Assembly: GCA_002350525.1 (NCBI GenBank)
Contig: DEFA01000022.1
Span: 149,988 to 213,987, forward strand
DNA from: Lachnospiraceae bacterium UBA2864
Lineage (GTDB): Bacteria > Bacillota > Clostridia > Lachnospirales > Lachnospiraceae
DNA: 64,000 nt
Reading direction: 5' to 3'
Shown here piece after piece: positions 23,420 through 31,099 of this stretch (positions within the stretch are counted from its first letter, which is position 1; every line of letters starts with the position of its first letter). Made by a program: the position numbers and the translations under genes. The notes under the pieces are model-generated. The model was not told the origin of the DNA. It ran no database searches and worked only from the letters and a program-made list of their open reading frames with translations.

Positions 23420-24037
23420 ATGAAAAAATTAAAAGGTTTAACTCCAAAAGAAGTAGAGAATATATCGCGTCAGGTTGCGGATGCGTTTTATGACTATAAA
23501 TATAATGAAGCAGATCAGGGACTTATTAAATATATAAAAAGCAGAGAAGATATGTTCACCTATATGAATGCTATTGTTCAGGCAGCATATAAATCGGGCA
23601 TGTTGTATACCACATCCGATAATCAGGAAGGATATCTGATGCTATCGGGAGAAGGAGTTGGCAGAGTCGGATTTTTTGATGGTATGAAAATGATCGGGGC
23701 AGAGAAGAAGGCACTTGGCGGATTCAAAAATATGAAAAACTTTATTAAAGCCTGTTTTTCTGAAGGGAATACTATTGAAATGAGAATGCGTAAAGCTAAG
23801 AGAAAATTCCTCAGAATAGAAATGCTTGCAGTAAGACCTGAATATCAGGGGCAGGGGTTCATGAGGTCTATGCTCGAACAGGTTTATAAGGTGGCAGATA
23901 AAAAGGGTGTGCCTGTAATCCTTGATACAGATGATAAGGATAAAAGTGACAGGTACCAGCATTTGGGAATGAAACTGGATCGTGTCAGAAATTGTGGTGA
24001 AAGATTTCATATGTATGATCTGATTCGAGAGATATAG
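23420..24037 (+). CDS. GNAT-family N-acetyltransferase
   Basis: A 205-residue protein with an acetyl-CoA-binding GNAT core: 'EMLAVRPEYQGQGFMRSML' (motif A, QGQGF) at about residues 136-154, then 'LDTDDKDKSDRYQHLGMKL' typical of motif B. The N-terminal 100 residues hold the substrate-binding part. ATG 23420 has GAGG 9 nt upstream; an ATG at 23405 lacks a site. It heads a seven-gene operon and is a paralogue of the product at 25984. It probably acetylates an amine on a small molecule; the substrate is unknown. The promoter carries a palindrome like that of feoAB. Confidence 0.82.
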   Translation: MKKLKGLTPKEVENISRQVADAFYDYKYNEADQGLIKYIKSREDMFTYMNAIVQAAYKSGMLYTTSDNQEGYLMLSGEGVGRVGFFDGMKMIGAEKKALGGFKNMKNFIKACFSEGNTIEMRMRKAKRKFLRIEMLAVRPEYQGQGFMRSMLEQVYKVADKKGVPVILDTDDKDKSDRYQHLGMKLDRVRNCGERFHMYDLIREI

Positions 24038-24060
24038 CTTAAAAAGGATGGAGAAAAGCA

Positions 24061-24567
24061 ATGGTATGGTATGTGATTTTGATTGAAGCAATAGTATTTG
24101 CGATTCTTTTTACAACAATCCTATTTGTATCATTTCATGGCGATAAGATGTATAGCGCTGCATGCATACATAATTATCCGCCTGATATACAGGAAGAATA
24201 TTTTAAGACTCATGAGAGAATTGAGGTTTCATATAAATCCAATAAGGTCATTCTGGCCAAATCCTGTGGAATACTTATATTTACAACGATTCTATTTGTA
24301 TGCGCGATGGTTGCCGGGGCTGATACATTCTGGCAGGGCTTTGGGCTTGCCTTCGGGCTTATGGTATGGATAGGAATGTATGATACGCTGTTCCTGGATT
24401 GGGTGCTTTTTGCAAACGTGAAGATGTTCAGATTGGAAGGAACAGAGCATATGGATAAGGCATATCATCAGAAATGGTTTCATCTTAAGGGAGCAATATT
24501 CCCGGGACTTGTGTTTGCAATAATACCAGCGGCCATCGTTGGAATACTCGTAAGTTTAATTCGATAG
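24061..24567 (+). CDS. Small membrane protein with DWVL motif, unknown function
   Basis: A 168-residue protein with about four hydrophobic helices (roughly residues 3-22, 65-85, 90-112 and 142-165). A conserved-looking segment 'YDTLFLDWVLFANVKMF' lies near residues 105-121. The product at 27713 has the same plan and the matching 'FDVIFFDWVLLCNQGFG', so the two are paralogues placed near the ends of one operon. I recognise no characterised family. Context (GNATs, ATC-hydrolase-like protein, alpha/beta hydrolase) suggests a membrane partner or transporter for a small metabolite; that is inference. Confidence 0.7.
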   Translation: MVWYVILIEAIVFAILFTTILFVSFHGDKMYSAACIHNYPPDIQEEYFKTHERIEVSYKSNKVILAKSCGILIFTTILFVCAMVAGADTFWQGFGLAFGLMVWIGMYDTLFLDWVLFANVKMFRLEGTEHMDKAYHQKWFHLKGAIFPGLVFAIIPAAIVGILVSLIR

Positions 24568-24608
24568 TTAATTATAACTACAAAAAAATGTATAACGGAG
24601 AGTCAAGA

Positions 24609-25253
24609 ATGAATGTATATGTTGCGACGGGAATAATAGGTTTGATCAGCAGCTTTGTAGCTGCGCTTGCGGATGTTCCGCTGGTGAATCCAAAAGAAAA
24701 GTATGATCAGATTCCGGGAAAGCATCCGGTAAAGTGGTGGAGAGATGTGACGGATAAAAGATTTGAGTTATCTTTCTGGCTTTCCTTTCTCGGACAACCG
24801 GGTACCTATCTTGTTATGTGGATGCTGGCAGTACTTATCTCGAAGAACAGCCCGGGACTGGGACTTGCACTTAAAATAAATACATTTATCGGCTGCTATA
24901 CAGGACTATTATGTCATGTTGTTTACTGCATGAAGCCGCTTCTGTATAGACGTCTTTATAAAAAACTTGATGATAAAGAAGTAGAAGAAGCTTTTTCAGC
25001 GTTGGATAAAGTGTCTCAGGTTCCTATGACAATAGGTTTTGTGACATTATGGCTTGTGACAACTATCATTGTGGTAAGTGCAATTATAAATGGATCACTA
25101 GAAGTACCAAAGATATGTCTGCTGATTAATCCGGTAACTTCTACAGCTTTTCTGTTAATTCTAAAGAAGTGTAATGTCAGGATTATAGGTGCATTAGGAG
25201 TTGGGTTCATGATGTTTTCAATACTTCTTATAATTGCTGGATTTCGGATATAG
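24609..25253 (+). CDS. Multi-spanning membrane protein, possibly DUF6796-like
   Basis: A 214-residue protein with about six predicted helices, starting 'MNVYVATGIIGLISSFVAAL' and followed by 'ADVPLVNPKEKYDQIPGKHP'. ATG 24609 has GGAG at 8 nt; the in-frame ATG at 24588 has no site. The 'W(R)DVTDKRFELSFWLSFLGQ' loop and overall plan resemble uncharacterised clostridial membrane proteins such as DUF6796, but I am not sure of the family. It is the third gene of the seven-gene operon, with only 41 bp before it and 39 bp after it. Function unknown. Confidence 0.65.
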   Translation: MNVYVATGIIGLISSFVAALADVPLVNPKEKYDQIPGKHPVKWWRDVTDKRFELSFWLSFLGQPGTYLVMWMLAVLISKNSPGLGLALKINTFIGCYTGLLCHVVYCMKPLLYRRLYKKLDDKEVEEAFSALDKVSQVPMTIGFVTLWLVTTIIVVSAIINGSLEVPKICLLINPVTSTAFLLILKKCNVRIIGALGVGFMMFSILLIIAGFRI

Positions 25254-25292
25254 TGAGGAAACCATTTATTATAGAAATAAGGGGTGGCAAAA

Positions 25293-25949
25293 ATGGAAGG
25301 GTTAGTGAATAGAGCGATTCGTCGATATTTAAAGAAGCATTATCCCAGAAGCAGGAAAAGGATTATAGCAAGAGCTGAAAGAATTCGCCCGAAGCTTATG
25401 AAGAAAGCACCTGATATGGGAGGAAAGGAAAATTCTCTGGCAGGTAACCTTAATATGTTTATTTTGTTTCTTTCCTACTACGAAGCAACCAATCATAGAA
25501 TGGCGGGAGAAGCGATAGATGAGATTATAGAAGATATATATAAACACATGAAAGTTTTTAACAGAGTTTTGGATATAAATAATAAGAGTATTCTTAAGCT
25601 GTTAAGAAAGTATCTGTATAGAAGTTATCAAAAGTACGCTGACCTGGTTGAGGAGAAGAGGAAACATGGGCAGTGGATGGATACATGGGGAATGATAGTT
25701 AATCCTAATAAGGATGATAGAGGATTTGCGTTTACTCTTGTTGGATGTCCGCTGGTTGAATATGCAAAGAAATATGGATATATGGAGCTTATGCCACATA
25801 TGTGTGCACTTGACCATTCATATGCAAAGCTGATGCATGCAAAACTTATCAGAACGCATACAGTTGCAACGGGAGCTGATTCTTGTGATTACTGGTATGT
25901 TCCGGATAGGAGTAAATTGGCAAAAAACTATAAAGGTGTGATTGTGTAA
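25293..25949 (+). CDS. ATC hydrolase-like protein (third copy)
   Basis: A 218-residue member of the ATC-hydrolase-type family. C-terminal signature segments are 'FTLVGCPLVEYAKKYGYMEL', 'MCALDHSYAKLMHAKLIRTH' and 'ATGADSCDYWYV'. It keeps the Gly-Cys-Pro and Asp-Ser-Cys-Asp cysteines but has only one cysteine in the first cluster, where the 10574 product has two. ATG 25293 is chosen with AAGGGG at 8 nt; the GTG at 25284 overlaps that site. It is the central gene of the seven-gene operon and the only one with a hint of chemistry (thiazoline or amide hydrolysis). Exact substrate unknown. Confidence 0.72.
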   Translation: MEGLVNRAIRRYLKKHYPRSRKRIIARAERIRPKLMKKAPDMGGKENSLAGNLNMFILFLSYYEATNHRMAGEAIDEIIEDIYKHMKVFNRVLDINNKSILKLLRKYLYRSYQKYADLVEEKRKHGQWMDTWGMIVNPNKDDRGFAFTLVGCPLVEYAKKYGYMELMPHMCALDHSYAKLMHAKLIRTHTVATGADSCDYWYVPDRSKLAKNYKGVIV

Positions 25950-25983
25950 GAATCTGCGGATATTGGGTTAAGGAGAAGAATAG

Positions 25984-26622
25984 ATGAGGGTAGATAAGGT
26001 ATCAAAGCGTGAGCTGCGAATGATTGGGGATGCTTTCGCTGATTTTGAATATGCAGCAGGAGAATCGGGGCTTGCCGGTATCTGTAAGGGAAAGAGAGCG
26101 GTAAGTGACTTTATCTATATGTATTCTATAGGGGCGTATAAAGCTCATATGTTATATACGACAAGTGAGAGACATGAAGCTTTTTTAGCCATGGCACGAA
26201 ATGATACAAAGATTCCGGGAGTATATATCAGATATTCAATAGGATCATTTTTGAAAAGCCTTGATATGAAAGAGGCGATGAAAAGACTGCTCAAATTTCC
26301 TAAAATGAGCAGATCATATGCAGAGATGCTGAAGAAAAAGAAAGTTCCGTATATTCAGGTAATGATGGTGGCGGTTACAAAACCATATCAGGGGCAGGGC
26401 TATATGAGAAAGCTTCTTGAAATTGCATTTGAAGAAGGCAGAAAACATAATATGCCGGTATATCTTAATACGGACGCAAAACTTAAAAGAGATAAATATG
26501 AGCATATAGGAATGAAGTGTGTTAATGAGCATAGATTCTCGGATGACATTGTTCTGTATGATCTGGTTTACGAACCTGAAACACTGAGAAAAGAATGGGA
26601 AAGTGAAGCTGTTCTTCGTTGA
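25984..26622 (+). CDS. GNAT-family N-acetyltransferase (second copy)
   Basis: A 212-residue paralogue of the product at 23420. Shared features are 'FADFEYAAGESGL' at the N-terminus, 'KAHMLYTTSERHEAFLAM', motif A 'MVAVTKPYQGQGYMRKLLEI' and 'LNTDAKLKRDKYEHIGMKC'. The clean start ATG 25984 follows AAGGAGAAG. Two related acetyltransferases in one operon suggest two steps or two positions of one substrate. It lies 34 bp after the ATC-hydrolase-like gene and 35 bp before an alpha/beta hydrolase gene, consistent with a single transcript. Substrate unknown. Confidence 0.82.
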   Translation: MRVDKVSKRELRMIGDAFADFEYAAGESGLAGICKGKRAVSDFIYMYSIGAYKAHMLYTTSERHEAFLAMARNDTKIPGVYIRYSIGSFLKSLDMKEAMKRLLKFPKMSRSYAEMLKKKKVPYIQVMMVAVTKPYQGQGYMRKLLEIAFEEGRKHNMPVYLNTDAKLKRDKYEHIGMKCVNEHRFSDDIVLYDLVYEPETLRKEWESEAVLR

Positions 26623-26657
26623 GATATACATGAACTTACGAAAGGGGATATGGAGAT

Positions 26658-27569
26658 ATGCCGAGTATGCAGGCAAAGATGGTAAGTGGGCTTTTTAAGA
26701 TGCTGGGTGTTAATAAAATGCTGGATAAGCAGGGAGAAGAATTTGATAAGCTTCTTGAAAAGTTTAAAGAGAAACAGAAGAAACCGCTTAAAGTACCATA
26801 TAAGAAAATGAGTGAATTCGATATAGAAACTCAGAATATAGAAGGAACAACATGTTATGTAATAAGCAAAAAAGGAGCAAAACCGGATAAAGCAATTTTA
26901 TATTTGTTTGGCGGAGGTTACATATTACCACCTGATCCGGGAGACATTATTCTTTGTGGACAGATGGCTGAGAACTGTAATGCAAAAGTGTGGTTTCCGC
27001 TCTATCCTATGGCACCGGAGCATAGACTGATTGAAACATTGCAAAGTACATTGAAGGTATATCAGGATATTCTGAGTGAATATGATTCTTCAAAAGTCAG
27101 ATTCTTTGGAACATCCTCCGGTGGTGGTCAGGCGATGTCTCTTTGTGTATATATTAAACACGAAAAAATAGATGTTCCGCTGCCAAGTAAGCTGGTGCTT
27201 CAATCACCGGGACTTCAGGTACCGCCAAGTGATTCTCAGAGAAAGGAAATGGATAAACGAAGTAAGGTAGATATTATGATTCCACCTCGTTTTTTCGACA
27301 GTATTGCGCCTGTTCTGGCAACAGGGGATGAGGAGTATCTGCTTAGTCCGCTGGTATATGATCTTTCGGGATTTCCGGAGATTGATATTTTCTACGGAAC
27401 CAGAGAGGTGATGATAGCTTATCTGAAGGACTTTCAAGGTGCATGTAAAAAGTATGGTGTTAAGCTGAATTCCCATATCGGTAAAGGAATGATGCATTGC
27501 TGGGGAGCGATGGAGTTTGTTCCGGAAGCGCGTGCAGTAAGACAGGAATACTTTAAGGCTTTAAGCTAG
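26658..27569 (+). CDS. Alpha/beta hydrolase, HSL/acetyl-hydrolase type
   Basis: A 303-residue esterase/deacetylase-like protein. Oxyanion motif 'LYLFGGGYILPPDPGD', nucleophile elbow 'FFGTSSGGGQAM', acid probably in 'FYGTREVM', histidine in 'MMHCWGAM'. No signal peptide. It follows two GNAT genes; an acetylating and a possibly deacetylating enzyme in the same operon hints at temporary protection of an intermediate, which is inference. It is related in plan to the product at 18105. The start at 26658 has AAGGGG at about 10 nt. A 143-bp gap without a terminator separates it from the last gene of the operon. Confidence 0.8.
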   Translation: MPSMQAKMVSGLFKMLGVNKMLDKQGEEFDKLLEKFKEKQKKPLKVPYKKMSEFDIETQNIEGTTCYVISKKGAKPDKAILYLFGGGYILPPDPGDIILCGQMAENCNAKVWFPLYPMAPEHRLIETLQSTLKVYQDILSEYDSSKVRFFGTSSGGGQAMSLCVYIKHEKIDVPLPSKLVLQSPGLQVPPSDSQRKEMDKRSKVDIMIPPRFFDSIAPVLATGDEEYLLSPLVYDLSGFPEIDIFYGTREVMIAYLKDFQGACKKYGVKLNSHIGKGMMHCWGAMEFVPEARAVRQEYFKALS

Positions 27570-27712
27570 ATTGATTATAGAAAAATGAAAGGGAACAAAA
27601 AGATTTGTAGATATGCTTTCTGTTTATCATACCGATGGATTGCGGACATTGGCTAAACAGCAGAAATAATGATGAAAGAGATTTTGATTTTTTACGATAG
27701 GAGATAGATTAA

Positions 27713-28213
27713 ATGTTAGTGACAATTTTACTTTCGATAATGATGATGGCAGGGCTTTTCATGCTGTTATGGGGTGGAGTCGGATTTATTCAGGATAAGA
27801 AGTTCTTTTCGTCGGCTCCGAAGGAGGCTTTGGAGGTGACACCCGATTATATGCCGGAGCGCTTCAAAGGGCAGCATGTGTTAGGTTATATCATGGTGGT
27901 AATCGCATTTGCTCTTATGGGTGGAGCGGTTGTTATCGGAGCATGGAACGGAATAAAGAATGGTTTTACATTCGGACAGTTCTTTATAAGATTCATGATC
28001 ATGCTGCTGGGGCTCAAAGCATTTGATGTTATTTTCTTTGACTGGGTACTTCTCTGCAATCAGGGGTTCGGATTCTTTACCCATTATTATCCGCAGGTTG
28101 GGGCGGTATATAGTCCGAAGCTGTTCGGATACAACAAAAAGACGCATATTACTCATGTGATATGCTTTTTCCCTGCATGTGCACTGCTGGCGTGGATATG
28201 TACATTGTTATGA
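27713..28213 (+). CDS. Small membrane protein with DWVL motif (second copy)
   Basis: A 166-residue, four-helix membrane protein. 'FDVIFFDWVLLCNQGFGFF' aligns with 'YDTLFLDWVLFANVKMFRL' of the product at 24061, and both end in a hydrophobic C-terminal helix after a His-rich turn ('KKTHITHVICFF' here). AGGAGA lies 8 nt before ATG 27713. It closes the seven-gene operon. The conserved DWVL helix and nearby histidines would suit ligand or metal handling in the membrane, but I cannot assign a function. Confidence 0.68.
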   Translation: MLVTILLSIMMMAGLFMLLWGGVGFIQDKKFFSSAPKEALEVTPDYMPERFKGQHVLGYIMVVIAFALMGGAVVIGAWNGIKNGFTFGQFFIRFMIMLLGLKAFDVIFFDWVLLCNQGFGFFTHYYPQVGAVYSPKLFGYNKKTHITHVICFFPACALLAWICTLL

Positions 28214-28253
28214 GAGAATCTTTATGATATTTAAAGGCTTTAAAAACATTAAA

Positions 28254-28303
28254 TTTCGGATAGATATCGGTTGAGAAAAAACAGATCGGATATCTATCCG
28301 AAA
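28254..28303 (+). repeat. Long inverted repeat without U tract
   Basis: TTTCGGATAGATATC (28254-28268) and GATATCTATCCGAAA (28289-28303) are perfect 15-bp arms. The following bases are A-rich rather than T-rich, so it is not a standard plus-strand terminator. It separates the seven-gene operon from the gpx promoter, 20 bp before the -35. Confidence 0.55.
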
Positions 28304-28322
28304 AAAAACATGTAAAAACATG

Positions 28323-28351
28323 TTGACAAATTATATTGCACACAATATAAT
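28323..28351 (+). promoter_or_regulatory. Glutathione peroxidase promoter with embedded MarR/OhrR-like palindrome
   Basis: TTGACA (28323-28328) and TATAAT (28346-28351) are consensus boxes with a 17-bp spacer. The 20-bp palindrome TTATATTGCACACAATATAA (28331-28350) fills the spacer and most of the -10. ATTG-N4-CAAT centres are typical of MarR/OhrR-type operators. Confidence 0.7.
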
Positions 28352-28429
28352 GTAGAAAAAGATAAATCAACATGGAACTATAAGAAGCAACTATCGGATA
28401 TATTTAAGATTTAAACGGAGGTATTTAAA

Positions 28430-28975
28430 ATGAGCACAGTTTATGATTTTACGGTAAAGGACAGACAGGGCAATGACATCAGCCTTAAGGATTATGAAGG
28501 AAAGGTGTTACTTATAGTTAATACGGCTACAGGGTGTGGCTTCACCCCGCATTATGATCCGCTTGAAGCAATGTATAAGGAGCTTAAAGATAAGGGGTTC
28601 GAAATACTTGATTTTCCGTGCAATCAGTTTGCTAATCAGGCACCGGGATCTGATGAAAAGATCAACGAATTCTGCACCGCGAAGTTTGGAACGGATTTCC
28701 CGAGATTTGCAAAAGTAGATGTGAACGGAGATACGGCGATTCCGCTTTTTGCTTATCTGGCCACAGAGAAGCCGTTCACAGGTTTCGGTAAGGGACTGAA
28801 GGTTGCGGCACTTAAAACTTTTGCGGATGCCAATAATAAGAAGTATGGTGATAAGGCTTATATCAAGTGGAATTTCACAAAGTTCCTTGTAGACAGAAAG
28901 GGAAATGTAATAGCACGTTTTGAGCCTACTGTAGATATGGAAGAAGTTAAGAAAGCGGTCATTGAAGCCCTTTAA
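28430..28975 (+). CDS. Glutathione peroxidase-family protein (thioredoxin-type peroxidase)
   Basis: A 181-residue peroxidase that reduces hydroperoxides. Peroxidatic Cys36 is in 'NTATGCGFTPHYD', the conserved 'FPCNQFANQAPGSDEKI' is at 62-78, and Cys82 in 'EFCTAKFGTDFPRF' fits the resolving cysteine of thioredoxin-dependent family members. The catalytic tryptophan is in 'IKWNFTKFLVD'. Despite the name, reductant is probably thioredoxin, as clostridia generally lack glutathione. The start is preceded by CGGAGG. Its promoter is consensus-strength but covered by a palindrome, predicting peroxide-inducible derepression by a MarR-type sensor not found in this window. Confidence 0.93.
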   Translation: MSTVYDFTVKDRQGNDISLKDYEGKVLLIVNTATGCGFTPHYDPLEAMYKELKDKGFEILDFPCNQFANQAPGSDEKINEFCTAKFGTDFPRFAKVDVNGDTAIPLFAYLATEKPFTGFGKGLKVAALKTFADANNKKYGDKAYIKWNFTKFLVDRKGNVIARFEPTVDMEEVKKAVIEAL

Positions 28976-29012
28976 GATAATTTATATTTATGATCCATCA
29001 ATCTGATATGAA

Positions 29013-29050
29013 CCCTCTTTACCGAACAAATCGGTAAGGGGGGATTTTTG
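29013..29050 (+). terminator. Rho-independent terminator of the peroxidase gene
   Basis: CCCTCTTTACCG (29013-29024) pairs with CGGTAAGGGGGG (29032-29043) using two G-U pairs, followed by five T. Confidence 0.8.
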
Positions 29051-29117
29051 ATTCCAAAATTCACTCGGGGTTATACGTATAGTTAATAGTGAATAGTGAA
29101 TGTATGGAGGTTGTAAT

Positions 29118-29786
29118 ATGAGCAGGAAGAAAAGGATCACTTTAATTACTATATTGACGGCATGTGGGGCAATCGTCTTGGGATTGCTGTTTTGGAATGG
29201 AGTGATTTCGGAAACGGTACCTATTAAATCGGAAAGGATCATGTGTATCGGCAGCCATATATATTACCCGGAAGATATGTATGCGTTGACAAAGGCAGAT
29301 GAAGATACGAGGAAGGCTTTTTTCGATTATCTGGAAAAGTTGGATAAAAATCTGGATTACGACATATATGTATGCGGAATGAATAAGGGTAACGGGCTCG
29401 GGGAGCTAAGTATAAATGCATATCAGTATCTGGACGGCGCTGTAATCCCGAATGTATTCTATCGCTCGTCTGACAGTTCGGATAAAGTACAAGTGCTGCT
29501 CCTTCAAAGAGGGACCCCGGTGTCGGATATTGATACTTCTGATCTGAAACCGGCAGCGGATGTTACAGACGTTGTTTTAAATCTTGCAGAGCAGCATAGC
29601 AGTGAACTGTATTACGAGGATTATAATGACCGGAAGATTACAGGCACTTATCGTCTTGAATATGATAATGAGACCGGAGAGTTATATTATGCATATAAAA
29701 TAAATGAATACAGTGAAGTGCGCATAGATTCGAAAACAGGAGATGTTATATATTCATATTTTTGGGATGGGACAATAGAAGATTAA
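29118..29786 (+). CDS. Membrane-anchored or lipoprotein-like protein with PepSY-like C-terminus
   Basis: A 222-residue protein with a basic, hydrophobic N-terminus (residues 3-30) that contains 'LTAC' at 13-16, matching a lipobox, so Cys16 could be lipidated; a simple membrane anchor is the alternative. The rest is extracellular. The last 90 residues ('ITGTYRLEYDNETGELYYAY', 'EVRIDSKTGDVIYSYFWDG') resemble PepSY-type repeats, which often restrain peptidases or bind envelope ligands. The start ATG 29118 has GGAGG at 7 nt. It is monocistronic between the peroxidase gene and the flavodoxin operon. Function unknown. Confidence 0.6.
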   Translation: MSRKKRITLITILTACGAIVLGLLFWNGVISETVPIKSERIMCIGSHIYYPEDMYALTKADEDTRKAFFDYLEKLDKNLDYDIYVCGMNKGNGLGELSINAYQYLDGAVIPNVFYRSSDSSDKVQVLLLQRGTPVSDIDTSDLKPAADVTDVVLNLAEQHSSELYYEDYNDRKITGTYRLEYDNETGELYYAYKINEYSEVRIDSKTGDVIYSYFWDGTIED

Positions 29787-29793
29787 AAAACTC

Positions 29794-29822
29794 TTGAAAT
29801 TTAAATGAAAGTATGATATAAC
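29794..29822 (+). promoter_or_regulatory. Promoter of the DUF3793-flavodoxin operon
   Basis: TTGAAA (29794-29799) and TATAAC (29817-29822) with a 17-bp spacer and a TGA extension before the -10. The start codon is about 115 nt from the predicted start point. Confidence 0.6.
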
Positions 29823-29823
29823 T

Positions 29824-29897
29824 AATCAGAGTTAATTATATTTAATTAACTGATTGTATCATGTGGCAGGTGCAGAAAATCCCCGGTGTCTGCCACA
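29824..29897 (+). promoter_or_regulatory. Two hairpins in the flavodoxin operon leader
   Basis: Hairpin 1: AATCAGAGTTAATTA (29824-29838) with TAATTAACTGATT (29843-29855), one bulged pair. Hairpin 2: TGTGGCAG and CTGCCACA, about 29862-29897, followed by TTTT. The second looks like an attenuator upstream of the coding region. Confidence 0.5.
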
Positions 29898-29912
29898 TTT
29901 TAAAGGTTTAAG

Positions 29913-29930
29913 AGTTAGAGCCATCTAACT
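29913..29930 (+). promoter_or_regulatory. GTTAGA-N4-TCTAAC palindrome upstream of DUF3793-flavodoxin
   Basis: AGTTAGAGCCATCTAACT is a perfect palindrome with a 4-base centre, ending 4 bases before the ribosome site GTGAGG. It is the same operator type as at pepC and feoAB, but about 90 bp downstream of the likely promoter. Confidence 0.65.
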
Positions 29931-29946
29931 AACCGTGAGGTATGTT

Positions 29947-30543
29947 ATGTCAGATGAGATGATTATCGAATATTGCTCTCCCACACTAGCCGGAATAAAA
30001 ACGGGAAATCTGTTCACATGTAATTATGATGATAAGAATCAGCTGATGAATGACATACGGAGGGTTAACGAGGTATTGGTGAAAAAGGGGATTAAGGCCA
30101 TACCTGTGAGGTATTCTGATCACAGAGTCTTAGTTTATGTTTTCCGCAATTCCTTCCTGGTAAAAGACTTCTGTGATAAGGATACCGCCACACTTCTGTC
30201 GGAACTCGGATATAAAGCAGATGACACGATGTCATGTGTGAGGAAACTGAGCGAAAAGCTGTCACGACTTAAGTCCAGCAAAGACTTCCCACATGAAATA
30301 GGACTGTTTCTGGGATATCCGGTTGAGGACGTAAAGGGCTTTATCAAGTATAAAGGTGAATGCTCAAAATGCAGCGGAGTGTGGAAGGTATATGGTGATG
30401 TCAAATCGGCAAAGGAAAAGTTTGATAGATTTGACAAATGTACCAGAGATTACAGGTCAAGATATAAAAAGGGAACAACCTTGAGTTTTCTCGCGGTTGA
30501 TATAAACATATGTGGGAATCCCCACGGAAAGGAAATAATATGA
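29947..30543 (+). CDS. DUF3793 family protein
   Basis: A 198-residue protein of the DUF3793 family, recognised by its N-terminal 'CSPTLAGIKTGNLF' motif (residues 10-23), the 'YSDHRVLVYVF' strand and 'HEIGLFLGYPVEDVKGFIK'. The family is common in clostridia next to flavodoxin and iron-uptake genes, but its biochemical role is not known to me. ATG 29947 has GTGAGG at 6 nt; the GTG of that site at 29935 is in frame but is better read as part of the ribosome site. The gene overlaps the flavodoxin start by 4 bases (ATGA), so the two are translationally coupled. Iron-responsive expression is likely from the palindrome upstream. Confidence 0.85.
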   Translation: MSDEMIIEYCSPTLAGIKTGNLFTCNYDDKNQLMNDIRRVNEVLVKKGIKAIPVRYSDHRVLVYVFRNSFLVKDFCDKDTATLLSELGYKADDTMSCVRKLSEKLSRLKSSKDFPHEIGLFLGYPVEDVKGFIKYKGECSKCSGVWKVYGDVKSAKEKFDRFDKCTRDYRSRYKKGTTLSFLAVDINICGNPHGKEII

Positions 30544-30962
30544 GTAAAGTAGCAGTAGTATTTTGGACATCTACAGGTAATACCGAGGCTATGGCTAATG
30601 CCGTGGCAGAGGGAGCAAAAGCTAAGGGTGCTGAAGTAAAAGTTCTTACAGCATCAGAGTTCACCGAAGCTGACGTGAATTCATATGATGCAATTGCATT
30701 CGGATGTCCTGCAATGGGAGCAGAAGTCCTTGAAGAGACAGAGTTTGAACCTATGTTCAGCTCAGTAGAGGGACTGCTCAGCGGAAAGAAGATCGGTATC
30801 TTTGGTTCATATGGCTGGGGCGACGGTCAGTGGATGAGAGACTGGAAGGATCGTTGCGACGGTGTCGGAGCAGCTCTTGTAAATGATGGCGTTATGGCTA
30901 ATAATGCTCCGGATGATGCGGCGCTTGCAGAATGCAGAGAGTTAGGAGAAGCTCTTGCATAA
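30540..30962 (+). CDS. Flavodoxin
   Basis: A 140-residue short-chain flavodoxin, an FMN electron carrier that replaces ferredoxin when iron is scarce. The phosphate-binding loop is 'FWTSTGNTEAMANAV' (residues 8-22), with FMN-stacking segments near 'AFGCPAMGAEVLEE' and 'GSYGWGDGQWMRDW'. The start ATG 30540 overlaps the DUF3793 stop, with GGAAAGG upstream; a small hairpin (GTGGG at 30512-30516 with CCCAC at 30521-30525) directly precedes the ribosome site. A strong terminator follows. Placement behind a candidate metal-responsive palindrome fits the iron-sparing role. Confidence 0.94.
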   Translation: MSKVAVVFWTSTGNTEAMANAVAEGAKAKGAEVKVLTASEFTEADVNSYDAIAFGCPAMGAEVLEETEFEPMFSSVEGLLSGKKIGIFGSYGWGDGQWMRDWKDRCDGVGAALVNDGVMANNAPDDAALAECRELGEALA

Positions 30963-31033
30963 ATATATACATAAACATAAATAACACAAAAAAGCACACA
31001 CATAACATTTTTGACCTCTTGAATGAATAGGTG

Positions 31034-31073
31034 ATGCGCCGCCACATCTGCAGCTGTGGCGGTGCATTTTTTC
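31034..31073 (+). terminator. Strong rho-independent terminator of the flavodoxin operon
   Basis: A 13-bp stem, ATGCGCCGCCACA (31034-31046) with TGTGGCGGTGCAT (31055-31067), one G-U pair, then a T run. Confidence 0.9.
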
Positions 31074-31099
31074 ATTTTGTGTGAATAGCAGTACTCAAA

